Assembly: GCA_963704825.1 (NCBI GenBank)
Contig: CAVPHV010000005.1
Coordinates: forward strand, 310,001-374,000
Length of the DNA: 64,000 nt
Direction of reading: 5' to 3'
Origin: CAVPHV01 sp963704825
GTDB taxonomy: Bacteria > Actinomycetota > Acidimicrobiia > Spongiisociales > UBA5794
Shown here: piece by piece, positions 8,596-17,315 of the stretch
Layout: each line of letters opens with the position of its first letter
Position numbering within the stretch: position 1 is the first letter of the stretch
Made by a program: the position numbers and the translations under genes
The notes under the pieces: generated by a model
Databases searched by the model: none
Told to the model about the DNA's origin: nothing
Seen by the model: only the letters and a program-made list of their open reading frames with translations

Positions 8596-9618
8596 ATGAA
8601 GCGTCGATGGATCGCTCTCGCGATCGTCGCCACCCTCGCCGTCGGCTTGATCCCGGCACAGGCGGCCGCACACGGCGCCGGCGAAGATGAACCAAAACCG
8701 GTCTATGTATCGCTCGGCGACTCGCTGGCGGCCGGATCGCTGGCCGATGCCGATGGAAACACAACCGACGAGTCGAACAAGTCATACACCAACCAGCTCT
8801 ATCGGTGGATGCGGTGGCATGTCGATCGCGACCTGCACCACAAGAAGCTCGGCTGCCGCGAGGAAACCGTGGCGACCTTCCGAAACGGAGGCGGTCCCTA
8901 CTGCCAGGATCGACCCGCCAGTCAATACGACATGGCAATGGCAGTGCTGACCGACCCAAACAAGGACGTCAAGCTCGTCACCATCAACCTCGGCGCCAAC
9001 GATCTGTTTCGACACCAAGATGCGTGCTACGCCAAGGCTGCAACGGGAGAGATCCCGCCTGAACAGGTGCCGGCATGCATCCTCGGAGGGTTGGAGGGCA
9101 TTGCGGTCGACGTAGCCACCGTGGTCTACGAACTGCGGATCGCCGCAGGCGCAGATGTGCCATTCGTGGCGATGAACTACTACAACCCGCAGGTAGCCGC
9201 GTTGGCCGGCTACGTCAGTGGGGTGCCTGGTCCGGTGTCGGACGACCCGCTCTCGGACCCGGGCCTGGTCCAAGTGGCAGGCTTCAGCACCGCGGTGCTC
9301 TACGCCTTCGGTGAGGCGCTCGAACAGGCACTCGGGACCGTCGGTGTTCCCGTGGTGGACGTGTTCTCTGCATTCCGCGCCGGCGACGTGACCGCCGCCT
9401 ACTTGCCTCCGCTGCCGCCCGAGTTGTTGCCGCAGGTCGATCCGGCCCTCGTCGACAACTGGCCTCGCAACGGCCAGGACGACGCCGCCGACTTCGCCTG
9501 CAGGCTCACATCGATGTGCCCGAGGCAGGAAGGCAAGATCGCCAACATCCACCCGACACCGATCGGGTATTGGGTGATCGCCCGCACCTTCATCCGAGAG
9601 GCCATCCGCGACCTGTAA
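8596..9618 (+). CDS. Secreted SGNH/GDSL hydrolase
   Basis: This is a 340-aa secreted esterase or lipase of the SGNH fold. A signal peptide ends near AQAAA (residues 21-25). Block I is SLGDSL with the nucleophile Ser43, the oxyanion Asn is in NLGANDLF, and the catalytic Asp/His pair is in IHPTPIGYW near the C-terminus. Several cysteines probably form disulfides in the exported protein. The start follows a strong AGAGGAGG site. Natural substrates (acyl esters of lipids or polysaccharides) cannot be predicted. It ends at a large intergenic palindrome facing a convergent cupin gene. Confidence 0.85.
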   Translation: MKRRWIALAIVATLAVGLIPAQAAAHGAGEDEPKPVYVSLGDSLAAGSLADADGNTTDESNKSYTNQLYRWMRWHVDRDLHHKKLGCREETVATFRNGGGPYCQDRPASQYDMAMAVLTDPNKDVKLVTINLGANDLFRHQDACYAKAATGEIPPEQVPACILGGLEGIAVDVATVVYELRIAAGADVPFVAMNYYNPQVAALAGYVSGVPGPVSDDPLSDPGLVQVAGFSTAVLYAFGEALEQALGTVGVPVVDVFSAFRAGDVTAAYLPPLPPELLPQVDPALVDNWPRNGQDDAADFACRLTSMCPRQEGKIANIHPTPIGYWVIARTFIREAIRDL

Positions 9619-9641
9619 TCGCAAAGATCCCAACGTGAATC

Positions 9642-9693
9642 GGGTTTTGGCGGACATGAGCGCACCATGGTGCGCCATCGTCCGCCAAAACCC
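9642..9693. terminator. 52-bp intergenic palindrome between convergent genes
   Basis: The outer arms GGGTTTTGGCGGAC (9642-9655) and its exact complement (9680-9693) are perfect. A 4-bp asymmetric internal loop (9656-9659 and 9676-9679) leads to a perfect inner 16-bp palindrome, GCGCACCATGGTGCGC, at 9660-9675. The arms end in TTTT/AAAA on each side. It lies between the 3' ends of the SGNH and cupin genes and could end transcription in both directions. A mobile palindromic repeat is the main alternative. Confidence 0.5.
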
Positions 9694-9765
9694 TCGCAAG
9701 CAAGAAGAGGAGGGCCCATCGACGCATCGGACAACCCTATCGCTCTCGCCGCGGCACGCAGGTTC

Positions 9766-10083
9766 TCAATCACTTCGCAGCATCGTGAGGATCATGATCG
9801 TCGGCACGAGGGCCCGCACGGAGTGGGACGCGTTTGCCTCCATTCGCAGCCAGCCGTCGGGACCCAACTCCATCGTGTCGGCCTCGAGCGTCACGCTGAG
9901 CCTGCCGGTCACCACCTGGATGACGACAGGAACGGCTGCCGTGTGCTCGGTGAGTTCTTGTCCGGTATCGAACGCAAAGCCAACGAGACGGAGCTGGTCG
10001 TCGCGGTAGAGCACCTTGCTGAGCGTGCCGTCCTGAGGGATCTCCAACTCTTCTGCTAGATCCGAGATGAACGTGTACGCCAT
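9766..10083 (-). CDS. Small cupin-domain protein
   Basis: This 105-aa single-domain cupin has the pattern FDTGQELTEHTAAVPVVIQV then VTGRLSVTLEADTMELGPDGWLRMEANASHSV, which matches conserved cupin boxes 1 and 2. Several usual metal ligands are present (a Glu and His in box 1, a His in box 2), so a metal centre is possible but incomplete. Function is unknown; small cupins of this kind include isomerases, dioxygenases and sensors. It stands alone, convergent to the SGNH gene and downstream of hrpA on the same strand. Confidence 0.75.
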   Translation of the reverse strand: MAYTFISDLAEELEIPQDGTLSKVLYRDDQLRLVGFAFDTGQELTEHTAAVPVVIQVVTGRLSVTLEADTMELGPDGWLRMEANASHSVRALVPTIMILTMLRSD

Positions 10084-10135
10084 GGCGACTCCTCGATTCG
10101 TCGACTCTCGCTGACCCCAAGGTAGTGACTCTGGC

Positions 10136-10300
10136 TCAGCCGGCGAGCTCGACCCCCGCCCGGAGGGCTACCGCGGCCAGCCAGGCCGCACCCGTCCGCA
10201 ATGCCTCATGGTCGAAATCGAGAGTTCCTCTGATGGCAGCAAAGCTGCTCCAGCCGCTTCCACGCTTGACCTCCGGCGTCGACATTTCGATGGCCCACAC
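10136..10300 (-). CDS. Possible 54-aa protein after hrpA
   Basis: An open frame directly downstream of hrpA, in the same phase and starting at a GTG at 10300, encodes about 54 residues (it includes AIEMSTPEVKRGSGWSSF and ends RAGVELAG). Codon third positions are mostly G or C as in neighbouring genes, which suggests real or formerly real coding. The frame stays open back to the hrpA stop codon, so it could also be a broken C-terminal extension or a gene fragment. No ribosome site is clear and no family is recognised. Confidence 0.3.
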   Translation of the reverse strand: MWAIEMSTPEVKRGSGWSSFAAIRGTLDFDHEALRTGAAWLAAVALRAGVELAG

Positions 10301-10345
10301 GGTACCGCTATCGCCACCGACCGCCTCAGACCTGCGGGCATACCA

Positions 10346-13300
10346 TCAGCCAAGCAAGTCGGCCAGGGCTCGCTTGACTCGTTTCTCGCTCACCTTGCCA
10401 CGGGTGCCGATCGCTTGGGCGAACAGGCTCACCCGCAGCTCCTGCAACATCCAGGCGATCTCGACCACTTCGGGCGAGGGCGGGAGCAGTGCGGCGAGCC
10501 GCTCGTACTCGTTTTCGAGCCGGTGCACCCGGTCCATCATCTCGAGGTCGCGGCCGGGGTTGCCGGGGAGGTGTTCGAGACGGTATTCCATCGCCCGCAC
10601 ATAACGATGCACATCGGCGACGCGCTGCTCACCCACTCCGGCCAGCAAGCCGGGGTACATCAGCATGGCGAGCTGGTCATCCACGTCGGCGACGCTCTCT
10701 CCGAATGCGTCAACCTCGAGCCGCGACGCCAAGTCCGACACCCTCTGCACCGCTTCGAGCAGGGCCAACGACTCGGAGCCGATCGCCGTCGCCCTTTCGC
10801 CAAGCAAATCCCGCGTGAAGGAGAGCAGCTCGTCGAATCCCGGGGCGTCCCACGCCGGGCCCCCATGATCCGCCATGACGCCACCCACTGCACAAGCCAA
10901 GCAGTCGTCGACCCACTCGGCCGCCGACCGATACGGTCCCGCCTTGATCATCAGCTTCGCATCGTTGCTGAGCATCGGCCGCAGCAAACGGTCGGGGGAA
11001 GGAAGGTTGAGCAAGAGCAGCCGTATCGTTCCAGTCCACATAGCGTCGGCCTGCTCTTCGGCGGTCGCCATCAACCGAACGGCGACACTGTCGCCCTCAT
11101 CGACCAACGCCGGGTAGGCCCGCGCGCGCGACAGTTCGCCCTCGATGTCGATCACTCGAGGCAGTTCGCCGATACTCCACGCAGTCAAGCCGTCTTGCTC
11201 GATGTCGTGGCGGCCCGCCGCCAGCGCCGATCGAGCCTCGGCCACCAACCCGGCTTTGATCGCCGCCAGGTCCTTGCCCTCAGCGACCACACCCCCCTCC
11301 TCGTCGACGACCCGAAAGGTCGGCCGGAGATGGACGGGCAGGCCGTCGAGGTCGAGCGCGTCGGGGGGAACTGCTTTGCCGCTGCGCCTCGTCAACTCCC
11401 GCCGCACGACCTCGGCGATGCCGCGACCGACGGACGGGTCGAGCGATGCGACGATCTCCCTTGCCGTGTCGGGAATGGGAACAAACTCCCTGCGAATCGC
11501 TTTGGGGAGCGAGCGGATCAGGGCCACGACCAAGTCCTCGCGCACCCCCGGCACGTTCCACTCGAACACGGTCGGGTCGACTCGTCCCAGCGTGGCAACC
11601 GGAATCTCGACGGTGACCCCGTCGGTCGGGCTGGTTGGATCGAACTCATACTCCACCTGCATGGCGAGATCACCGTGGTGCCAGACCGCCGGAAAATCAG
11701 CCTCGTCGGGAGTTTCGGCCTCCGGTGCGAGCAGGTCGGCCACACTGAGGTCGAGCAGACGCGGCGTCGTCTCTTTGGCATCGCGCCACCACCGATTGAA
11801 GTGCTGCACCGAGGTGATATCCGCCGGGATCCGACCGGCGAAGAACTCCACCACCACATCGTCGTCGACCAACAGGTCGGTGCGCCGTTCCCTGGCTTCG
11901 AGCTCCAGCACCTCGTCGATCACGGCTCGGTTGTGTGCGGCAAACGCGTGGTGGGTCTCCCACTCACCGGCAACGAGGACATGGCGGATGAACAGGTCGC
12001 GGGCGCCATCCGAGTCGATCCGCCCATAGAGCACCGTGCGGTCGGTGACCAACGGCAGCCCGTAGAGCGTCACCGTTTCCTGCGTCACGGCAGTGCCCCG
12101 CTCATGGTCCCACCAGGCGTCGCCGTGGGAACGGTGCACGAGGTGGGCGCCGACTTCCTCGATCCATTCGGGCGGAACGCTCGCCACCCCGCGAGCCCAC
12201 AGCCGGCTGGTCTCAACCAGGTCGGCGGCCATCACCCACTCTGGCGCCCGCTTGAACAGCGTCGATCCCGGGGCGATGAAGAAGCGAGCGCCGCGGGCTC
12301 CTCGATACTCGTACCCGTCGGGGTCCTTCTTGCCGACGTGCGAAAGCAGACCGGTCAGCAGGGTGCGGTGGATGACATCGGGGTGGGTGGCCTGGCGGTT
12401 GATGACGAAGTCGAGCTCGGCGGTGACGTCGCGCAGTTGGGCGTGGATGTCCTGCCACTCTCTGACCCGCCGGTAGTTGAGATACTCCGTGCGACACATG
12501 CGTCGGAATTGGCTCGAGGACCGATTGCGTCGCTTCTCGTGCAGGTAGCGCCACAGATTGAGCCAGGTGATGAGGTCCGACGCCTCGTCGCGGTACCTGG
12601 CGTGCATCTGATCGGCTTGCGCCTCGAGCCCCTCGGGACGTTCCCGGGGATCCTGAATCGACAGAGCAGAGGCGATGACCAACACCTCACGCAGGCAGCC
12701 GGCCCTGGCGCCCTCGATCACCATCCGGCCCAGCCGGGGGTCGAGCGGGAACTTGGCGAGTTGCCGGCCCAGCGGGGTCAACCAGCGCCGGCTCCCCTGT
12801 TGCTCTGGGTCGACGGCGCCCAATTCGTGGAGCAGGTCGATCCCATCGCGGATCGTGCGGGCGTCGGGCGGATCGAGGAACGGGAATGTCGCCATCTCCC
12901 CGAGGTCGAGTGCCGCCATCTGGAGCAGCACCGAGGCAAGGTTGGTTCGCAGGATCTCCGGCTCGGTGAACTCGGGCCGGGCCAGGTAGTCGTCTTCGGC
13001 GTAGAGCCGGATGCAGATGCCGGGGCCGAGACGGCCGCACCGCCCGGCCCGCTGATCCGCCGAAGCCTGTGAGATCGCCTCGATCGGAAGCCGCTGCACC
13101 TTGGTGCGGCGACTGAACCGTGAGATCCGCGCCGAGCCGGGGTCGACGACGTAGCGAATTCCCGGCACCGTGAGCGACGTCTCGGCCACGTTGGTGGCGA
13201 GGACGATGCGCCGCCCGGTGTGCGGCTGGAAGACTCGCTGCTGTTGCGCCGCCGGGAGCCGGGCGAAGAGCTGAACGATCTCGGTATGACGCAGGTCGAG

Positions 13301-14227
13301 CGATTCGAGGGCGTCGGCGGCATCACGAATCTCCCGTTCGCCCGAGCAGAACACGAGGATGTCACCCTCTCCTTCGGTCCACAGCTCGACCACTGCGTCG
13401 CAGATGCCCTGCGGCTGATCCCTCGGCTCGGACAACTCGGGGTCGTCGAGGGGCCGGTAGCGCATCTCGACCGGGTACGTCCGCCCCGACACCTCGATCA
13501 CCGGCGCATCGTCGAAATGCCTGGAGAAGCGCTCGGTGTCGATGGTGGCTGAGGTGACGATCAGTTTGAGGTCGGGGCGTCGCGGAAGCAGCTGCTTGAG
13601 GTAGCCGAGCAGAAAGTCGATGTTGAGGCTGCGCTCGTGGGCTTCGTCGAGGATGATCGTGTCGTACCGGCTGAGACGGCGGTCGCGATGGATCTCGGCG
13701 AGCAGAATGCCGTCGGTCATCACCTTGATGAGCGTGTCCTCGCCGACCTGGTCGGAGAAGCGCACCGTGTAGCCGACCAGACCGCCGATGTTCGTGCCGA
13801 GCTCGTCGGCCACCCGAGAGGCAATGGACCGTGCGGCGATCCGGCGGGGTTGGGTGTGTCCGATCAGGCCCTCGACCCCCCTGCCCAGTTCGAGGCACAG
13901 CTTGGGAAGCTGCGTGCTCTTGCCCGAGCCGGTCTCTCCGGCAACGATCACCACTTGGTTGTCGGCAACGGCGGCAAGCAGTTCTTGCCGCCGGTCGGTG
14001 ATCGGAAGGTCTTCCGGGTACGTCAGTTTGGCCGGAGTGCTTCCCCGGCGCCGATCGGCACGCTGCTGGGCGGCGTCGATCTCTGCAGTGAGGGTGGCGA
14101 CCAGCTGTCGCTGCCGTTTTGGGTTGGTGATCTTTGCCGCCCCGGACAGGCGGCGACGAAACCGCTGCCGGTCGGGCCGCAGCAAGGTGTCGGTTCTGCG
14201 GCGCAGGTCTTGAAGGGTCGTGTCCAT
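10346..14227 (-). CDS. hrpA: ATP-dependent DEAH-box RNA helicase HrpA
   Basis: This 1293-aa protein is a full-length HrpA-type 3'-5' RNA helicase, a class implicated in rescuing stalled ribosomes or mRNA processing. Helicase motifs are GETGSGKST (I), TQPRRIAARS (Ia), DEAH (II), SATID (III), and QRAGRCGR (VI). The helicase-associated and OB-fold domains follow, then the long HrpA-specific C-terminal region (DUF3418) that runs to the end. Length agrees with the family (about 1300). I use the ATG at 14227 (MDTTLQDL); an ATG at 14248 is possible. It is divergent from the NmrA-like gene across about 80 bp. Confidence 0.9.
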   Translation of the reverse strand: MDTTLQDLRRRTDTLLRPDRQRFRRRLSGAAKITNPKRQRQLVATLTAEIDAAQQRADRRRGSTPAKLTYPEDLPITDRRQELLAAVADNQVVIVAGETGSGKSTQLPKLCLELGRGVEGLIGHTQPRRIAARSIASRVADELGTNIGGLVGYTVRFSDQVGEDTLIKVMTDGILLAEIHRDRRLSRYDTIILDEAHERSLNIDFLLGYLKQLLPRRPDLKLIVTSATIDTERFSRHFDDAPVIEVSGRTYPVEMRYRPLDDPELSEPRDQPQGICDAVVELWTEGEGDILVFCSGEREIRDAADALESLDLRHTEIVQLFARLPAAQQQRVFQPHTGRRIVLATNVAETSLTVPGIRYVVDPGSARISRFSRRTKVQRLPIEAISQASADQRAGRCGRLGPGICIRLYAEDDYLARPEFTEPEILRTNLASVLLQMAALDLGEMATFPFLDPPDARTIRDGIDLLHELGAVDPEQQGSRRWLTPLGRQLAKFPLDPRLGRMVIEGARAGCLREVLVIASALSIQDPRERPEGLEAQADQMHARYRDEASDLITWLNLWRYLHEKRRNRSSSQFRRMCRTEYLNYRRVREWQDIHAQLRDVTAELDFVINRQATHPDVIHRTLLTGLLSHVGKKDPDGYEYRGARGARFFIAPGSTLFKRAPEWVMAADLVETSRLWARGVASVPPEWIEEVGAHLVHRSHGDAWWDHERGTAVTQETVTLYGLPLVTDRTVLYGRIDSDGARDLFIRHVLVAGEWETHHAFAAHNRAVIDEVLELEARERRTDLLVDDDVVVEFFAGRIPADITSVQHFNRWWRDAKETTPRLLDLSVADLLAPEAETPDEADFPAVWHHGDLAMQVEYEFDPTSPTDGVTVEIPVATLGRVDPTVFEWNVPGVREDLVVALIRSLPKAIRREFVPIPDTAREIVASLDPSVGRGIAEVVRRELTRRSGKAVPPDALDLDGLPVHLRPTFRVVDEEGGVVAEGKDLAAIKAGLVAEARSALAAGRHDIEQDGLTAWSIGELPRVIDIEGELSRARAYPALVDEGDSVAVRLMATAEEQADAMWTGTIRLLLLNLPSPDRLLRPMLSNDAKLMIKAGPYRSAAEWVDDCLACAVGGVMADHGGPAWDAPGFDELLSFTRDLLGERATAIGSESLALLEAVQRVSDLASRLEVDAFGESVADVDDQLAMLMYPGLLAGVGEQRVADVHRYVRAMEYRLEHLPGNPGRDLEMMDRVHRLENEYERLAALLPPSPEVVEIAWMLQELRVSLFAQAIGTRGKVSEKRVKRALADLLG

Positions 14228-14309
14228 GCGGCACACCAGGCTATCCATCTGATTGGGACTCGCATCACCGGCCTGCTCAAATTGGCCCGCCCCGCCCACG
14301 GAAGGCCAA

Positions 14310-15167
14310 ATGATGATCGTCGTCACCGGAGCATTCGGGAACGTCGGTGGCGCTGCGGCCGACGCCCTGCTCCGCAGTGGTGCTGCCGTGCGAGTGGCCG
14401 ACGTCGACCTCGACGCCCTGGCGGGTCGGTTCGGCTCCCACCTCGAAGCCGCCCGCCTCGATTTCTGGGACGTGGCGACATTCCCCGACGTGCTCGCAGG
14501 GGCCACGGGTGTGTTTCTCATCCGCCCGCCCGCCGTCTCTCGGGTCGGGCCGACGCTCAATCGATTCATCGATGTGGCCGCCCGCATGGGAACCCAGCAT
14601 GTGGTGTTCTCGTCGGTGGCAGGCGCTGAAGACAATCGGATCGTGCCGCATCACCGAGTTGAGAAACACCTACTGGCCTCAGGTCTGGCGTGGACCATCC
14701 TTCGACCGGGATTCTTCTCACAGAACATCGGCACGGCGTATCGACGCGACATCATCGACGCCAACCGTGTCTTCGTGCCGGCGGCCGACGCAAGAGTGGC
14801 CTTCGTCGACACCCTCGACATCGGCGCCGTCGCCGCGCTGGCGCTGCTCGACAAGGACCTCAGGATGAAGACCTTCCATCTGACCGGACCAACCGCCATC
14901 ACGTTCAACGACGTCGCGTCCATCCTGACCGATGTCCTGCAGCGTGAAATCGTCTACGAGCCCGCCACGGTGCTCGGCTACTTCCGCCATCTGCTTTCGC
15001 AGGGTTTGGTCCTGCCGCAGGCTCTCGTCCAAACGGTGCTCCATGTCGGCCTACGGCGCGGCGATGCCGAGGCCGTGACGCACACCGTGGAGAGCCTGCT
15101 CGGTAGGCCGGCACGGACCGTGCAGGAGTATGTCGAGACCAACGCACCACGATGGCAATCGAACTGA
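14310..15167 (+). CDS. NmrA/NAD(P)H-binding SDR-like oxidoreductase
   Basis: This 285-aa atypical short-chain dehydrogenase starts directly with a Rossmann motif, VVTGAFGNVGGAAADALL. It shares the VVFSSVAGAEDN and WTILRPGFFSQN blocks with NmrA and quinone-oxidoreductase-2-like proteins. The canonical SDR Tyr-x3-Lys is not evident, which is normal for NmrA-like members that sense or use NADP. The start at 14310 follows GGAAGG. It may reduce a quinone or act as a redox sensor; the sequence does not decide. The DUF6069 gene follows 44 bp downstream on the same strand. Confidence 0.75.
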   Translation: MMIVVTGAFGNVGGAAADALLRSGAAVRVADVDLDALAGRFGSHLEAARLDFWDVATFPDVLAGATGVFLIRPPAVSRVGPTLNRFIDVAARMGTQHVVFSSVAGAEDNRIVPHHRVEKHLLASGLAWTILRPGFFSQNIGTAYRRDIIDANRVFVPAADARVAFVDTLDIGAVAALALLDKDLRMKTFHLTGPTAITFNDVASILTDVLQREIVYEPATVLGYFRHLLSQGLVLPQALVQTVLHVGLRRGDAEAVTHTVESLLGRPARTVQEYVETNAPRWQSN

Positions 15168-15211
15168 GACCTGCTACAAATGCTTCGAGCAGACCACCGA
15201 GGGAGTAGCTG

Positions 15212-15673
15212 ATGGCTGGAGATTGGAAGGTCAACGCCGGGCGCCTGTGGGCGGTCGGTGCAACAACGGCGGTCGTCGCCGGCCTTGCAGCCGTCCTCGT
15301 CTGGCTCTTCGCCACCCAGGTCTTCAACGAGACGCTCTATACGAGCACACCGAGCGATTCGGGTCTCGTCGAGCTCTCGGCGGGCCAGACGTTCATCGTC
15401 GCTTTCCTCGCCGGCATCGTGGCCACGGGAGTGATGCACCTCATGCTCACTTTTGTCCCGCAGGGTGCGACGTTCTTTGGCATTCTCGCCACCTTGGTCC
15501 TGTTCGCCATGTTCATTCCGGTATTGACGCTGCCGGATGCCACCACCGCCAACATGATCTGGCTGTCGAGCATGCATGTGGTCGTGTACCTGGTGATCGT
15601 CCCGACGCTGACCGGCAGCGTCTCCAGCGTGGCCAAGGAGCTCGAACCGATCCCGCCCCCGCCGCCGGCGTAG
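15212..15673 (+). CDS. DUF6069 integral membrane protein
   Basis: This 153-aa protein has four predicted membrane segments (about residues 13-34, 58-80, 85-104 and 115-135) and matches the actinobacterial DUF6069 pattern, including a loop after TM1 with the sequence TLYTSTPSDSGLVELSAGQ. It ends in a proline tract. The function is unknown. It begins after GGGAG and lies between the NmrA-like and FGGY kinase genes, with no overlap to suggest a shared role. Confidence 0.75.
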   Translation: MAGDWKVNAGRLWAVGATTAVVAGLAAVLVWLFATQVFNETLYTSTPSDSGLVELSAGQTFIVAFLAGIVATGVMHLMLTFVPQGATFFGILATLVLFAMFIPVLTLPDATTANMIWLSSMHVVVYLVIVPTLTGSVSSVAKELEPIPPPPPA

Positions 15674-15734
15674 AGGGGTTCGGCGTAGGAAACCGACACA
15701 TGTGTCGCTCATGTTCGCCACAACCGGAGCAGCC

Positions 15735-17315
15735 ATGACGGACGCTCGGTACGTACTTGCCATCGACCTTGGGACATCGGGCCCCAAGGTTGCCCTCGTC
15801 TCGGATCGCGGTGAACTCGTCGGCGACGGGTTTGCGCCCGTCGACCTCCACCTCCTCCCCGGTGGCGGCGCCGAACAGGATCCCAACCAATGGTGGAAAG
15901 CAGCCAAGACCGCGACTCATCAAGTTCTCGCCGACGAACCTGTGCCGGTGGAATCCATCACCGCGGTGGCGGTGACGAGCCAGTGGTCGGGAACGGTAGC
16001 CATCGATGCCGACGGGAAGGCCATCGGGAACGCCATCATCTGGATGGACTCGCGGGGCGCGACCCAAGTCGAGGACTTCATCGGAGCAAGAGTGCGGGTT
16101 CAGGGCTACCACCCCCGCAAGCTCCGCAAATGGATCCAGCTCACTGCGGGGGCACCAAGCGGCTCCGGCAAAGATCCCATCGCCCACATCCTCTACCTGC
16201 GCGACCGGCACCCCGACGTGTACGCCGCCACGACGATGTTTCTCGAACCGAAGGACTACCTCAACCTGCGACTGACCGGCAAGCAGGCGGCATCTTTTGA
16301 TTCGATCGCGCTGCATTGGGTGACCGACAACCGAGACCCGAACGCCGTCTCCTACGACGATCAGTTGCTCGGCTATGCCGGATTGTCTCGGGCCCAGCTC
16401 CCAGAACTGCGGCCCGCCACCGATGTGCTCGGAGGCTTGACCGCAGCGGCTGCCGCAGATCTCGGCCTGCCGGCGGACCTCCCTGTCGTCATGGGCACTC
16501 CCGACGTCCACTCTGCCGGCATCGGTGCCGGCGCAACCGCCGACCTGTCTGCTCACCTCTATGTCGGCACCTCTTCGTGGCTGACCTGCCACGTGCCCGG
16601 CAAGAAGACCGATCTGATCCACAGCATCGCCACGCTCCCGGCGGCCATTCCCGGCCGCTATCTGGTCGCCAACGAGCAGGAGACAGCAGGCAAGGCATTG
16701 GAGTGGCTCGCCGCCATCCTCTACCCGGATGCCACCGATCGTGGCGCCGTCTACGCCGACATGAACCAGGTTGCCGCCACCGTCCCCGCCGGGAGCAACG
16801 GCGTCATCTTCACCCCATGGCTGTATGGCGAACGAACTCCGGTCGAAGACGACACCGTCCGTGGCGGCTTCTTCAATCAGTCGCTCGACACCGGCCGGCC
16901 CGAGCTCATCAGAGCCGCCTTCGAGGGCGTCGCCTACAACTCGCGCTGGCTGCTCGGCTACGTCGAGCGATTCGTCAAGACCACCCTCAACCCGATCGTG
17001 ATGGTCGGCGGCGGAGCGCAATCGGATCTGTGGTGTCAGATCCACGCCGACGTGCTCAGCCGCACGATTCGTCAGGCTGCCGACCCGATCATGGTCAACG
17101 TGCGCGGGGCGGGGTTGCTCGGCCACGTCGCCCTCGGGCACATCACCTGGGCTGAGATCCCCTCACTCGTTCCAATCGCACGCTCGTTCCGGCCGAACCC
17201 GGCCAACAAGGATGTCTACAGCCCGCTCTACGATGCCTTCCGGCAGATCTACAAGGCCAACCGCGGTATCTATCGGAAGCTCAATCGACAGCGCGGGCAA
17301 TCAGGAGACGCATGA
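15735..17315 (+). CDS. FGGY-family carbohydrate kinase (xylulokinase-like)
   Basis: The 526-aa product is an ATP-dependent sugar or polyol kinase. The N-terminal actin-like fold begins AIDLGTSGPKVALVS. Further FGGY landmarks are SQWSGTVAIDADG, GTPDVHSAGIGAGA, GTSSWLTCHVPG and the C-terminal MVGGGAQSDLWCQI. It is closest in layout to xylulokinases. The start at 15735 follows CCGGAG. Its stop overlaps the next start (ATGA), coupling it to a PLP lyase of the sphingosine-1-phosphate lyase type. The substrate may therefore be a hydroxylated amine or amino polyol rather than xylulose, but this is an inference. Confidence 0.8.
   Translation: MTDARYVLAIDLGTSGPKVALVSDRGELVGDGFAPVDLHLLPGGGAEQDPNQWWKAAKTATHQVLADEPVPVESITAVAVTSQWSGTVAIDADGKAIGNAIIWMDSRGATQVEDFIGARVRVQGYHPRKLRKWIQLTAGAPSGSGKDPIAHILYLRDRHPDVYAATTMFLEPKDYLNLRLTGKQAASFDSIALHWVTDNRDPNAVSYDDQLLGYAGLSRAQLPELRPATDVLGGLTAAAAADLGLPADLPVVMGTPDVHSAGIGAGATADLSAHLYVGTSSWLTCHVPGKKTDLIHSIATLPAAIPGRYLVANEQETAGKALEWLAAILYPDATDRGAVYADMNQVAATVPAGSNGVIFTPWLYGERTPVEDDTVRGGFFNQSLDTGRPELIRAAFEGVAYNSRWLLGYVERFVKTTLNPIVMVGGGAQSDLWCQIHADVLSRTIRQAADPIMVNVRGAGLLGHVALGHITWAEIPSLVPIARSFRPNPANKDVYSPLYDAFRQIYKANRGIYRKLNRQRGQSGDA

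Noticed and set aside
10208..13072. A 954-codon open frame antisense to hrpA
   Set aside because: It is a shadow of high-GC coding on the other strand; hrpA has full helicase motifs.
15513..17141. A 542-codon minus-strand frame
   Set aside because: It is antisense to the FGGY kinase, whose motifs are intact.
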